From contig JAILGA010000104.1 of assembly GCA_024697225.1 (NCBI GenBank), positions 80,994-144,993 on the forward strand: DNA of 64,000 bases. Direction: 5' to 3'. Shown here one piece after another: positions 1 to 8,219 of the stretch (its first letter is position 1; each line of letters opens with the position of its first letter). Under the pieces are notes generated by a model that saw only the letters and a list, made by a program, of their open reading frames with translations, did no database searches and was not told where the DNA came from. The position numbers and the translations under genes were made by a program. This DNA comes from Lachnospiraceae bacterium. GTDB lineage: Bacteria > Bacillota > Clostridia > Lachnospirales > Lachnospiraceae.

Positions 1-1440
1 AACTCCCGCCGCCTTAAGCTTTTCCCTGTAATCATTATTGACCTCATAGCGGTGGCGGTGGCGCTCATTTATGGCTGCAGTACCATAAAGACTTCTTGCG
101 ATCGTTCCCTCCTTCAGCTCGCACGGCCAGGAACCGAGTCTGAGAGTTCCGCCGATATTCTCCACACCGTTCTGCTCCGGAAGAAGATGGATCACGGGAT
201 GAGGCGTATCCGGTGCTATCTCCACGGAATTGGCATCTGTGAGCCCCGCCAGATCCCTCGCTATCTCCACTATCGCAAGCTGCATCCCCAGGCATATTCC
301 CAGATAAGGTATCTTCTGCTCTCTGGCATACCTGATGGCATCCAACATTCCCTCGATACCCCGGTCTCCGAAGCCACCCGGAACAAGTATTCCATCCACA
401 CCTTCAAATACTTTTTCTACATTGGTGCTGTTCACGTGCTCCGAATCAACCCAGGTGATCTTTACTGCGGTTTTGTTCTCGATCCCCCCGTGCTTAAGCG
501 CTTCTACAACGCTCAGATAAGCATCATGAAGGGCTGTGTATTTACCAACGATCGCGATATTCACCGGATGCTCGTTGTCAAGCTCACGAAGTGTGTCCAC
601 AACCTGCTGCCAGTCGCTCAGATCAGGCTCGGGACATTCTAGTCCCAGATCCTCGCAGACGATCTGCGCAAGTTTTTCCTCCTCCATCATCAGAGGCGCC
701 TCGTAGAGATACTGCAGATCCAGATTCTGAAGAACATGGGAGGCTGTCACATTGCAGAAAAGTCCTATCTTTTCCTTTACCGACGGGCTTATCGGCATCT
801 CGCTCCTGCACACGATGATATTGGGCTGCAGTCCCATTCCCTGCAGTGTCTTGACCGCATTCTGGGTTGGCTTGGTCTTTAACTCCGCCGAGCACTTCAG
901 ATACGGGATAAGAGAGACCAGAAGAAGTATCGCGTTCTGAAATCCCACCTCTCTCTGAAATTGTCTTATCGCCTCAAGAAAGGGCTGACTCTCTATATCA
1001 CCCACGGTACCGCCCACCTCGATTATCGCTATCGTCGTCTTATTCTCGTCATAATCGCGGTAGAATCTGCTCTTTATCTCATCCGTCACATGGGGGATGA
1101 CCTGTACCGTATGTCCGCCGTAGTCGCCCCGCCTCTCCTTCTGCAGCACCGACCAGTAGATCTTGCCTGTGGTCACATTTGCGTTCTTTCCAAGATTTTC
1201 ATCTATAAATCTCTCGTAATGTCCCAGATCGAGATCCGTCTCCGTTCCGTCCTCCGTCACGAATACCTCGCCGTGCTGGACCGGGTTCATGGTGCCGGGA
1301 TCTATGTTGATATAGGGATCGAGCTTCTGCATAGTCACCTGATAGCCTCTTGCCTTCAGAAGCCTTCCAAGGGAAGCTGCGGTTATGCCTTTTCCGAGGC
1401 CCGATACCACACCGCCCGTCACAAATACATACTTGACCAT
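1..1440 (-). CDS. pyrG: CTP synthase, partial (C-terminus beyond window)
   Basis: CTP synthase makes CTP from UTP, ATP and glutamine, the last step of de novo cytidine nucleotide synthesis in the cytosol. The start is ATG at 1440 ([18 protein letters not shown]), the family's hallmark N-terminal amidoligase P-loop. The following synthetase region includes [15 protein letters not shown] and [11 protein letters not shown]. The class I glutamine amidotransferase domain begins after about residue 290, with GGFGDRG and the nucleophile elbow [10 protein letters not shown]. The reading frame runs off position 1 after about 480 codons; full-length family members have roughly 530-550, so only the extreme C-terminus is missing. 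It lies 12 bp downstream of asnB, so the two glutamine-dependent amidating enzymes are probably co-transcribed. Confidence 0.96.
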   Translation of the reverse strand, partial: MVKYVFVTGGVVSGLGKGITAASLGRLLKARGYQVTMQKLDPYINIDPGTMNPVQHGEVFVTEDGTETDLDLGHYERFIDENLGKNANVTTGKIYWSVLQKERRGDYGGHTVQVIPHVTDEIKSRFYRDYDENKTTIAIIEVGGTVGDIESQPFLEAIRQFQREVGFQNAILLLVSLIPYLKCSAELKTKPTQNAVKTLQGMGLQPNIIVCRSEMPISPSVKEKIGLFCNVTASHVLQNLDLQYLYEAPLMMEEEKLAQIVCEDLGLECPEPDLSDWQQVVDTLRELDNEHPVNIAIVGKYTALHDAYLSVVEALKHGGIENKTAVKITWVDSEHVNSTNVEKVFEGVDGILVPGGFGDRGIEGMLDAIRYAREQKIPYLGICLGMQLAIVEIARDLAGLTDANSVEIAPDTPHPVIHLLPEQNGVENIGGTLRLGSWPCELKEGTIARSLYGTAAINERHRHRYEVNNDYREKLKAAGV

Positions 1441-1452
1441 AACCTCCCCCTC

Positions 1453-3033
1453 TCAGTTTCCGCTCTCTCCGTAGTTTGCAAGGACTCTCGCCGACGGATC
1501 GTCAACATCGCAGCCCTCCCATGATCTGTTCGGCATCCAAAAGTCCTTTATCATCTCTGCCTGTCCCGGATAGAATTCCTCGAAGAGTTCTCTGTAGAGC
1601 AGGCTCTCCTTTGTAAAAGGCATGCAGTATCCGTATCTCTTACGCCTTTTTTCATACTCCTCATCGGTGTATTTTGATTCCGCATATTCCTTGAGGTCAT
1701 CCACCATCGAGTGACCGACCGCATCGGAAAAGGCAGCCTTCTGCCTCCAAAGTATCGACTCCGGCAGGATATCATCATTCTCAAATGCGTGGCGCAGAAG
1801 ATATTTGCCCATGTTATAGGTATTCATCTTGAGCTTCGGATCGATGCTCATCACATATTTTACAAATTCGCTGTCGCCGAAGGGCACCCTCGCCTCGAGA
1901 GAATTGACGCTTATGCATCGGTCAGCTCTAAGAACATCGTACATGTGAAGTTCATCCACGCGCTTTTTCGATTCCGCCTGGAAGCTCTCCGCATCGGGTG
2001 CGAAATCGGTATATTTATATCCGAATAGTTCGTCCGAGATCTCACCGGTCATCAGCACACGCACATCTGTTGTATCATGTATCGCTTTGCAGCAAAGATA
2101 CATACCCATACTCGCGCGTATGGTCGTGATGTCCCAGGTGCCTAACAGTCTGACGACCTCGGGAAGGCTCCTTATCACATCCTCTTTCGTCATGAATACT
2201 TCCGTGTGATCCGCGCCGATGAAGTCCGCGACCTGGCGCGCATACTTCAGATCTATGGCATCCTTGTCCATTCCTATGGCAAAGGTGCGGATCTTTCTGC
2301 CGAGAAGTCTTGAACTTATCGCGCATACAAGACTTGAATCGAGGCCTCCCGAGAGGAGAAAGCCAAGCGGTGCGTCGGCATCGAGCCTGGCTTCCACCGA
2401 GCTCACCAGCCTGTCTCTGATCCCCCTGCAGACCGTCTCGAGATCATCCGGCAGATATTTATCTACCGTCGTAAGATCTGCATACCTGACGAACTCACCA
2501 TCGATAAAATAGTGCCCAGGAGGAAAGGGCATTATCCTGTCACAGAGTCCGACCAGGTTCCCGGGTTCCGAGGCAAAGATGGCTGCCCCGGAAGCAAGGT
2601 ATCCGTAATAGAGCGGGCGGATCCCGATGGGGTCGCGCGCAGCGATAAAAGATCCGCGCCTGCTGTCATAAAGGATGAGGGCAAATTCCGAGCCGAGCAT
2701 CTTGAACATATCCGTGCCGTACTCTCTGTAAAGAGGTAGAAGAATCTCACAGTCGCTGTCGCTCTTAAATCTGTATTTCGCTGCCAGCTTTTTCTTCAGT
2801 TCCCTGAATCCATATATCTCACCGTTGCATACGCATGCATCACCGTCCAGAAAGAAAGGCTGCATACCGCTCTCCGACAGTCCCATTATCGCGAGACGGT
2901 GGAAGCACAGATAACCTTCTCCCACGGGAACGATCCTGCTCATGTCAGGTCCGCGCGACACAGTGCGTTCAAAGAACTCTCTGATCTTATCTGCATCAAT
3001 TGAATGATCGGTCAATCCCATTACACAGCACAT
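1453..3033 (-). CDS. asnB: Asparagine synthase (glutamine-hydrolysing), AsnB type
   Basis: Converts aspartate, ATP and glutamine to asparagine, AMP, PPi and glutamate. I place the start at ATG 3033 because the Ntn glutaminase domain needs Cys as residue 2 after Met removal; the protein then begins MCCVMG, and an AAGGAG site lies upstream at normal spacing. The frame stays open to an ATG at 3114, but that start would bury the nucleophile Cys under a 27-residue extension. The N-terminal amidotransferase-2 domain contains FHRLAIMG and CNGEIYG. The C-terminal synthetase domain has the PPi loop LLSGGLDSSL. Length is 526 aa, close to E. coli AsnB. The promoter and leader hairpin just upstream suggest attenuation of asnB-pyrG. 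Confidence 0.94.
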   Translation of the reverse strand: MCCVMGLTDHSIDADKIREFFERTVSRGPDMSRIVPVGEGYLCFHRLAIMGLSESGMQPFFLDGDACVCNGEIYGFRELKKKLAAKYRFKSDSDCEILLPLYREYGTDMFKMLGSEFALILYDSRRGSFIAARDPIGIRPLYYGYLASGAAIFASEPGNLVGLCDRIMPFPPGHYFIDGEFVRYADLTTVDKYLPDDLETVCRGIRDRLVSSVEARLDADAPLGFLLSGGLDSSLVCAISSRLLGRKIRTFAIGMDKDAIDLKYARQVADFIGADHTEVFMTKEDVIRSLPEVVRLLGTWDITTIRASMGMYLCCKAIHDTTDVRVLMTGEISDELFGYKYTDFAPDAESFQAESKKRVDELHMYDVLRADRCISVNSLEARVPFGDSEFVKYVMSIDPKLKMNTYNMGKYLLRHAFENDDILPESILWRQKAAFSDAVGHSMVDDLKEYAESKYTDEEYEKRRKRYGYCMPFTKESLLYRELFEEFYPGQAEMIKDFWMPNRSWEGCDVDDPSARVLANYGESGN

Positions 3034-3059
3034 TGTTTTGTCAGACTCCTTATGTAGAA

Positions 3060-3104
3060 AAAAAGCAAAAAAAGAGGCGTCGGCGGGATTACCCGCCAAC
3101 GCCT
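3060..3104 (-). terminator. Intrinsic terminator / possible asnB leader attenuator
   Basis: Thirteen-base arms at 3075-3087 and 3092-3104 pair completely, with one G-U pair in the RNA, around a 4-nt loop. On the minus strand they are followed by a long U-rich tract (3060-3074). The hairpin lies 55 bp past the trpF stop, so it can end the trp transcript. It also lies downstream of the asnB promoter and upstream of the asnB start, so RNA polymerase starting at that promoter must pass it to reach asnB. Confidence 0.88.
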
Positions 3105-3119
3105 TTGTTGACATTGCAC

Positions 3120-3148
3120 ATAATACGCGCGTAGAAAAATCTTGTCAA
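3120..3148 (-). promoter_or_regulatory. Sigma-A promoter for asnB-pyrG
   Basis: The minus strand shows TTGACA (3148-3143), a 17-bp spacer and TATTAT (3125-3120), near-perfect consensus. Predicted transcription starts at about 3112-3115, overlapping an ATG at 3114 that is in frame with asnB. The promoter lies immediately after the trpF stop and directly before the terminator-like hairpin. Confidence 0.8.
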
Positions 3149-3158
3149 GACATTTTTT

Positions 3159-3818
3159 CTATTTTTTTACAAGTTCCATAATCTCCCGCATTTTTGCAGG
3201 GTCCTTGATCCTCTTAGTCTCAAGACCGCCCGAAAGATCTATCGCAAACGGATGCAGTATACGTATTGCTTCACGAATATTCGCCGACGTGATCCCGCCC
3301 GCAAGAAAATATGGGCGCGAAAATCCGGTCTTTTGCGCGGCAGCCCTGAGAGCTTCGAAATTCATAGCCACACCGCCGCCCTGTCCCGTATCGAGAAGTA
3401 CCAGATCAGCGGGTGATATCTGCGCGCTTTTCAAAAGTTCCTCATACGGATCCTTAACGGCGTTATCTGCCGCCCTCATCCTGTACGCGCGGATCACAGA
3501 CTTCCCGGTACGCTCTTTTATCCGCATTATCGTCTCATCGCTCTCATTCCCGTGGAGCTGTGCGATGTCGATCGTGCCATCATCAAGGAGGCTTATGATA
3601 TCATCAGTCTCCTCATCCACAAAGACTCCGACTGCTTTAATGTCATCCGACAGCAAGGCTCTAAATTTCTTAAGCATATCCCTGTCAACGGATCTGTGAC
3701 TCTTCGGAAAATCCACCACAAAGCCGCAATAATCAGGTCTCACGTCATTGACAGCCTTGATATCCTCCGCGCGGAACATCCCGCACATCTTTATCCTGAC
3801 GACTCTGTCAGAGCTCAC
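3159..3818 (-). CDS. trpF: Phosphoribosylanthranilate isomerase
   Basis: Isomerises N-(5-phosphoribosyl)anthranilate to CdRP, the third step of tryptophan synthesis. The 219-aa TIM barrel has the N-terminal KMCGMF motif (KICG in relatives, carrying the catalytic Cys), [14 protein letters not shown] near residue 30, QLHGNE near 90, LLDTGQGGG near 140 and the phosphate-binding [11 protein letters not shown] near 170. It is the last gene of the trp operon and overlaps the end of trpC by 11 bp, so translation is probably coupled. The asnB promoter and the hairpin follow its stop within 60 bp. Confidence 0.95.
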   Translation of the reverse strand: MSSDRVVRIKMCGMFRAEDIKAVNDVRPDYCGFVVDFPKSHRSVDRDMLKKFRALLSDDIKAVGVFVDEETDDIISLLDDGTIDIAQLHGNESDETIMRIKERTGKSVIRAYRMRAADNAVKDPYEELLKSAQISPADLVLLDTGQGGGVAMNFEALRAAAQKTGFSRPYFLAGGITSANIREAIRILHPFAIDLSGGLETKRIKDPAKMREIMELVKK

Positions 3819-4623
3819 CGACCGGTCCCCCGTTCAGTTCTCTCAAAGAAGCAGCCTTGTCTGTGCTTCTCATAAGTGTCTCGCCGATAAGGACCGCGTC
3901 AACGCCGCCATCCTTCAATACTCTTATATCTTCATAAGTCTTTATCCCGCTTTCAGATACAAATACTGTCCCGTCAGGCACTAACGGTCTGAGTTTCAGA
4001 CTGTTGGCGGTATCGACCCGGAAGGTCTTAAGATCCCTGTTGTTCACACCGATGATCCTGGCACCGCTGTCAGCGGCGCGCCTGACCTCGGTCTCATCGT
4101 GCGCCTCCACCAGCGCGTCCATTCCAAGTTCCTCAGCCAGAAGCCTGTATGTGGCCAGCTCATTATCGGTCAGTATCGCGCATATGAGCAGCACCGCCGA
4201 CGCGCCGTCCCTCGCAGCCTGATATATCATATACGGATCTACCGTAAAATCCTTCTTCAATACGGGAATGGATACCTCTTTTGCGATCTCCCTTAAATAC
4301 ACGTTACTTCCAAGAAACCTCTCGGGTTCAGTCAGACATGAGATCGCGGCAGCCCCTGCCGCCTCATATTCCCGCGCTATGTCGAGATACGGGAAATCCG
4401 GCGCTATCAGCCCCTTTGAAGGCGATGCCTTTTTAACCTCACAGATATATGACATTCCGGGTGCCCAAAGCGCCCTTAAGAACCGGTGATCTCCTTTTTG
4501 GGCGACCGCCTCACGCGCTCTTTCGATCGCTTTTTCCCGCACTTCATCAGGTGTTTCGATGGTTTTTTCTACATCGATCCTTCGCCTTGTGCTCTCCGCG
4601 ATCTCAAGCAGTATGTTGCTCAT
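3808..4623 (-). CDS. trpC: Indole-3-glycerol-phosphate synthase
   Basis: Cyclises CdRP to indole-3-glycerol phosphate, the fourth tryptophan step. The 271-aa single-domain TIM barrel shows [12 protein letters not shown] near residue 60 (catalytic Lys), [27 protein letters not shown] (catalytic Lys), [10 protein letters not shown] and VSESGI. The family usually spans 250-270 aa and this protein is unfused. Its ATG overlaps the trpA stop as ATGA and its own stop overlaps trpF, so it is tightly coupled inside the operon. Placing trpC after trpA departs from the common Firmicute order. Confidence 0.96.
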   Translation of the reverse strand: MSNILLEIAESTRRRIDVEKTIETPDEVREKAIERAREAVAQKGDHRFLRALWAPGMSYICEVKKASPSKGLIAPDFPYLDIAREYEAAGAAAISCLTEPERFLGSNVYLREIAKEVSIPVLKKDFTVDPYMIYQAARDGASAVLLICAILTDNELATYRLLAEELGMDALVEAHDETEVRRAADSGARIIGVNNRDLKTFRVDTANSLKLRPLVPDGTVFVSESGIKTYEDIRVLKDGGVDAVLIGETLMRSTDKAASLRELNGGPVGEL

Positions 4624-5408
4624 CTGATCGCATCCTTCATTGACTTCACAAAATCAGCCACCTCTTTTACCGACTTATTCCCGTATTCAGCAATTATCTT
4701 CACAATGGCGCTGCCGACTATCACGCCGTCCGCCGCCTCGGCCATCTTTCCCGCCGTGGCCGGATCTGATATGCCAAAGCCGATGGCCGCCGGGATTTCG
4801 GGATTTGCCTCCCTTACAAGCTTTATCATCGCGCCCACGTCAGTTGTGATGCTGCTCCTTGTTCCCGTGACGCCGAGTGAAGAGACGCAGTATAAAAAGC
4901 CCTCCGCATCCTTCGCTATCCGCTTTATCCTCTCATTAGACGTCGGAGCTATGAGAGATATTAGCGACATATCATGCTCTCTGCATGGCGTGCCAAATTC
5001 CTCCTTCTCCTCAAACGGAACATCGGGGAGGATCAGTCCGTTCATCCCGATCCCCCGCGCAGCGTCAAGAAATCTGTCCGTGCCGTAGGAAAAGACCACA
5101 TTGGCATATGTCATGAACACCATGGGAATATCCGTATTCTTTCTTATGCGTCCGGCCATATCAAATATCTTATCTGTCGTCACGCCTCCTGACAGCGCGC
5201 GGACATTTGCGGACTGTATCACCGGGCCCTCCGCGGTAGGATCGGAAAAAGGAATGCCGAGCTCGATCAGATCCGCCCCCGCATCCTCCATCGCGTAAAC
5301 AAGTTCCTCGGTCACCTCCAGCGACGGATCGCCGCAGGTGATGAACGGTATAAAGGCCTTGCCCCGTTCAAAGGCGCTTCTTATCGTCCTTTTATTAGCA
5401 TCACTCAT
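4620..5408 (-). CDS. trpA: Tryptophan synthase alpha chain
   Basis: The alpha subunit cleaves indole-3-glycerol phosphate to indole, which is channelled to TrpB. The 262-aa TIM barrel has [10 protein letters not shown] near residue 22, [20 protein letters not shown] near 50 (Glu and Asp catalytic positions), PDVPFEE near 128 and the phosphate site GFGISDP near 210. It overlaps the end of trpB by 8 bp, the usual arrangement for the alpha2beta2 complex. Its stop forms an ATGA overlap with trpC. Confidence 0.96.
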   Translation of the reverse strand: MSDANKRTIRSAFERGKAFIPFITCGDPSLEVTEELVYAMEDAGADLIELGIPFSDPTAEGPVIQSANVRALSGGVTTDKIFDMAGRIRKNTDIPMVFMTYANVVFSYGTDRFLDAARGIGMNGLILPDVPFEEKEEFGTPCREHDMSLISLIAPTSNERIKRIAKDAEGFLYCVSSLGVTGTRSSITTDVGAMIKLVREANPEIPAAIGFGISDPATAGKMAEAADGVIVGSAIVKIIAEYGNKSVKEVADFVKSMKDAIR

Positions 5409-6597
5409 AGAGGTCCTCCCCTCTGTATCTGGCTATTGCTGCAACATCCTTGTCACCGCGGCCCGATATGGTTATGACCACAAGTTTGTCGGAAGAAAGG
5501 GTCGGGACAAGCTTCATTGCATGCGCCACGGCGTGCGCACTCTCGATCGCGGGGATTATGCCCTCGGTACGGGAGAGATATTCAAAGGCATCTACAGCCT
5601 CATCATCGGTTACCGCCACATACTCCGCCCGGCCGGTGTCGTGGAGCCAGGCGTGCTCGGGGCCGATACCCGGATAATCGAGCCCGGCCGATATCGAGTA
5701 GACCGGCGCTATCTGTCCGTATTCATCCTGACAAAAATACGACTTCATGCCGTGGAAGATGCCTGGTCTTCCGGTTGCTATCGTTGCCGCGGTCTCCTTA
5801 GTGGATATACCTCTGCCCGCTGCCTCGCAGCCTATAAGCCGCACCTCTTCATTCTCAATGAAATGGTAGAAGGTTCCTATTGCATTGGATCCGCCGCCCA
5901 CACAGGCCATCACGACATCAGGGTTTCTGCCCGCGATCTCGTGCATCTGATCCTTTATCTCCCTTGAGATCACAGCCTGGTAATCCCTTACAATCGTTGG
6001 AAAAGGATGCGGTCCCATGCAGGATCCGAGCACATAATGTGTGTCATCGATCCTCTTTGTCCACTCGCGCATCGTCTCCGATACCGCGTCCTTCAGGGTC
6101 GCCGTGCCTGTAGTGACCGGATGGACCTTTGCACCCAGAAGCTTCATGCGATATACATTCAGTGCCTGTCTCCTGGTATCCTCTTCACCCATGAAGATCT
6201 CGCACTCGAGCCCCATCATCGCGGCGGCTGTGGCTGTCGCAACACCGTGCTGTCCCGCACCGGTCTCAGCTATGACCCTTGTCTTGCCCATCCTTTTTGC
6301 AAGCAGCGTCTGACCGAGCACGTTGTTTATCTTATGCGCACCGGTGTGGTTTAGATCCTCTCTCTTGAGATAGACCTTCGCGCCTCCCAGCTCCTTTGTC
6401 ATGCGCTCAGCAAAATACAGTCTCGAAGGGCGTCCGGCATACTCGCACAAAAGCCTGTTCAGTTCACGCTGAAACTCCGGATCATTCTTAGACTCATTAT
6501 AGGCCTCTTCAAGCTCCGTAACGGCGTTCATAAGGGTCTCAGGGATATACTGGCCGCCGTGCGCGCCGAATCTCCCCCTGCTCATACTACTGTTCAT
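5401..6597 (-). CDS. trpB: Tryptophan synthase beta chain
   Basis: PLP enzyme condensing indole with serine to give tryptophan. Motifs include [15 protein letters not shown] near the N-terminus, the PLP lysine in [23 protein letters not shown], and the phosphate-binding [10 protein letters not shown]. Length is about 398 aa, typical for TrpB1. I chose ATG 6597 because an AAGGAG site lies just before it; an in-frame GTG at 6612 would place that Shine-Dalgarno inside the gene. It follows trpD by under 30 bp and overlaps trpA. Confidence 0.96.
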   Translation of the reverse strand: MNSSMSRGRFGAHGGQYIPETLMNAVTELEEAYNESKNDPEFQRELNRLLCEYAGRPSRLYFAERMTKELGGAKVYLKREDLNHTGAHKINNVLGQTLLAKRMGKTRVIAETGAGQHGVATATAAAMMGLECEIFMGEEDTRRQALNVYRMKLLGAKVHPVTTGTATLKDAVSETMREWTKRIDDTHYVLGSCMGPHPFPTIVRDYQAVISREIKDQMHEIAGRNPDVVMACVGGGSNAIGTFYHFIENEEVRLIGCEAAGRGISTKETAATIATGRPGIFHGMKSYFCQDEYGQIAPVYSISAGLDYPGIGPEHAWLHDTGRAEYVAVTDDEAVDAFEYLSRTEGIIPAIESAHAVAHAMKLVPTLSSDKLVVITISGRGDKDVAAIARYRGEDLYE

Positions 6598-6623
6598 ATC
6601 TCTCCTTATCACTCTGTTTTACT

Positions 6624-7634
6624 TTATCTGTTTGTCTCCGCGATGAAATCCTCAAGCTTCTTAAGGGCGGCTCCACTGTCTATGAGTTCCTCAGCAAGCT
6701 TTGCGCCATCCTGCAGAGTGGCAGCCTTGTGAGCCACATACAGGCCGGCACCCGCATTCAGCACCACCGCATCTCTCTTTGGCCCTTTATCCCGTCCTTC
6801 GAGGATAGCTCTTGTGATAGCGGCGTTTTCTTCGGGTGTCCCGCCAAGCAGATCTTCCTTTTCACACTTTTTATAGCCGAACATCTCGGGAGTGATCTCA
6901 TACTCCTTCAGTTCGCCGTTCATTATCTCACATACCTTTGTGGGTGCGGAAAGCGATATCTCATCGAGAGGATCCTGTCCGAAGACAACAAGACCGCTCT
7001 TTACGCCGAGTCTCATTATAACCTCTGAAAGAGGTCTTATCAGAGCTTCGTCGTAGACGCCCATGACCTGCATGGTGGCGCCGGCAGGGTTTGTCAGAGG
7101 GCCAAGGATGTTGAATATGGTTCTTATGCCCAGTTCCTTTCTGACGGGCGCCACGAATCTCATTGCCGGATGATACTTCTGCGCGAACAGGAAGCATATC
7201 CCGACTCTCTCAAGCACCTCCTTGTTCCGTTCCGGTGTGAGATCGATCTTAACGCCCAGCTGCTCGAAGCAGTCTGCCGCTCCCGATTTGGATGATGCGG
7301 CTCTGTTGCCGTGCTTGGCTACAGGTACGCCCCCCGCGGCAATTATGAGGGATGCTGTGGTGGAAATATTAAAGGAATTGGATCCGTCACCGCCGGTCCC
7401 GACGATTTCCAGCACCTCGAGGTCGTGCAGCAGTCTCGTACCGGCCGCGCGCATTCCTTCGGCAGATGCTGTTATCTCATCGATCGTCTCACCTTTCATG
7501 GACAACGCCGTAAGGTAGGACGACATCTGTATCTGCGTCGCCTCATCCCCCATTATCTCGTCCATGACCAGTCTGGCTTCCTGATAGGTGAGATTCTCTT
7601 TTTTTGACAGTTTCACAATAGCTTCTCTGATCAT
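6624..7634 (-). CDS. trpD: Anthranilate phosphoribosyltransferase
   Basis: Transfers phosphoribose from PRPP to anthranilate, the second tryptophan step. The 336-aa protein has the glycine-rich PRPP loop [29 protein letters not shown] and [13 protein letters not shown], all diagnostic. ATG 7634 is preferred because GGAGGAAAACG sits directly before it, and MIREAI matches the family's N-terminus; the frame is open about 30 codons further upstream. It is unfused to trpG. No anthranilate synthase gene lies nearby, so trpE/trpG must be elsewhere or absent. Confidence 0.95.
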   Translation of the reverse strand: MIREAIVKLSKKENLTYQEARLVMDEIMGDEATQIQMSSYLTALSMKGETIDEITASAEGMRAAGTRLLHDLEVLEIVGTGGDGSNSFNISTTASLIIAAGGVPVAKHGNRAASSKSGAADCFEQLGVKIDLTPERNKEVLERVGICFLFAQKYHPAMRFVAPVRKELGIRTIFNILGPLTNPAGATMQVMGVYDEALIRPLSEVIMRLGVKSGLVVFGQDPLDEISLSAPTKVCEIMNGELKEYEITPEMFGYKKCEKEDLLGGTPEENAAITRAILEGRDKGPKRDAVVLNAGAGLYVAHKAATLQDGAKLAEELIDSGAALKKLEDFIAETNR

Positions 7635-7773
7635 CGTTTTCCTCCTTCTACCATATCGACAACAGTTCATTCTGTCATACCAGGCATCGTTCGCCCCTCC
7701 TGCACGGAAAGCTTTTGGATGCACAGATGCAAAAGGGAATTTTCAATTGTGAACAGCAGTCAGCCCGGTGATC

Positions 7774-8043
7774 TTAAGACATGATGTCATTCTGATACTG
7801 TTTGGAAATTCCTATAAGGGATCTTAAGAAATCCCGATAATAAGGAACGAGTACACCATCCTCGATGTATTTTTCGTTTTTCTCCTCAAGCGACTTTTCT
7901 CTGGCGGGATCGTATATTGGCAGGCCGTTTTCCTTTTTGTATGCCGCAATGGCGCGTGCACATTTCATTCTGCGCTCAAAAAGTCCGGCCATCTGCCTGT
8001 CTATATCCTCTATCTGTTCTCTCGCGCTTTCCAGTCCGTTCAT
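7774..8043 (-). CDS. Chorismate mutase, AroQ type
   Basis: Small all-helical chorismate mutase (89 aa) converting chorismate to prephenate. It begins with the typical helix REQIEDIDRQMAGLFERRM, containing the conserved first-helix Arg, followed by Lys in AAYKKENGLPIYD and the Glu-rich EKSLEEKNEKY segment. The C-terminal helix is YYRDFLRSLIGISKQYQ. It lies 139 bp upstream of trpD in the same direction and is driven by a consensus promoter, so it seems to head the trp operon. That is notable because it competes with anthranilate synthase for chorismate. It could instead have its own regulation, with trpD read from an unseen internal signal. Confidence 0.88.
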   Translation of the reverse strand: MNGLESAREQIEDIDRQMAGLFERRMKCARAIAAYKKENGLPIYDPAREKSLEEKNEKYIEDGVLVPYYRDFLRSLIGISKQYQNDIMS

Positions 8044-8090
8044 CGCCTGACCCTCTTAACGTATCGTCCCCCTATCGCAAAATCCCGTTT

Positions 8091-8119
8091 ATTCTACATT
8101 AAAGGTTTTTGTTAGTCAA
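8091..8119 (-). promoter_or_regulatory. Promoter for chorismate mutase-trp operon
   Basis: The minus strand has TTGACT (8119-8114), a 17-bp spacer and TAGAAT (8096-8091). The predicted leader is only about 40 nt and carries an AGAGGG ribosome-binding site. There is no room for a T-box or a Trp-codon leader peptide ahead of the first gene. Confidence 0.7.
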
Positions 8120-8139
8120 TCAGAACACATTTTGTGGCA

Positions 8140-8163
8140 CAACATTTTCAAATCTGCTATAAT
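8140..8163 (+). promoter_or_regulatory. Extended -10 promoter for the LacI-GGDEF gene
   Basis: TGCTATAAT (8155-8163) is an extended -10 with perfect TATAAT. The -35 region (TGGCAC around 8135-8140) is poor. The start codon lies about 50 bp downstream, with GGAG at 8203-8206. Confidence 0.55.
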
Positions 8164-8219
8164 CAGTTCTGTGTATCGTTTTTCATTTCACAGGCACCAC
8201 GCGAAGGAGTATCTGACAG

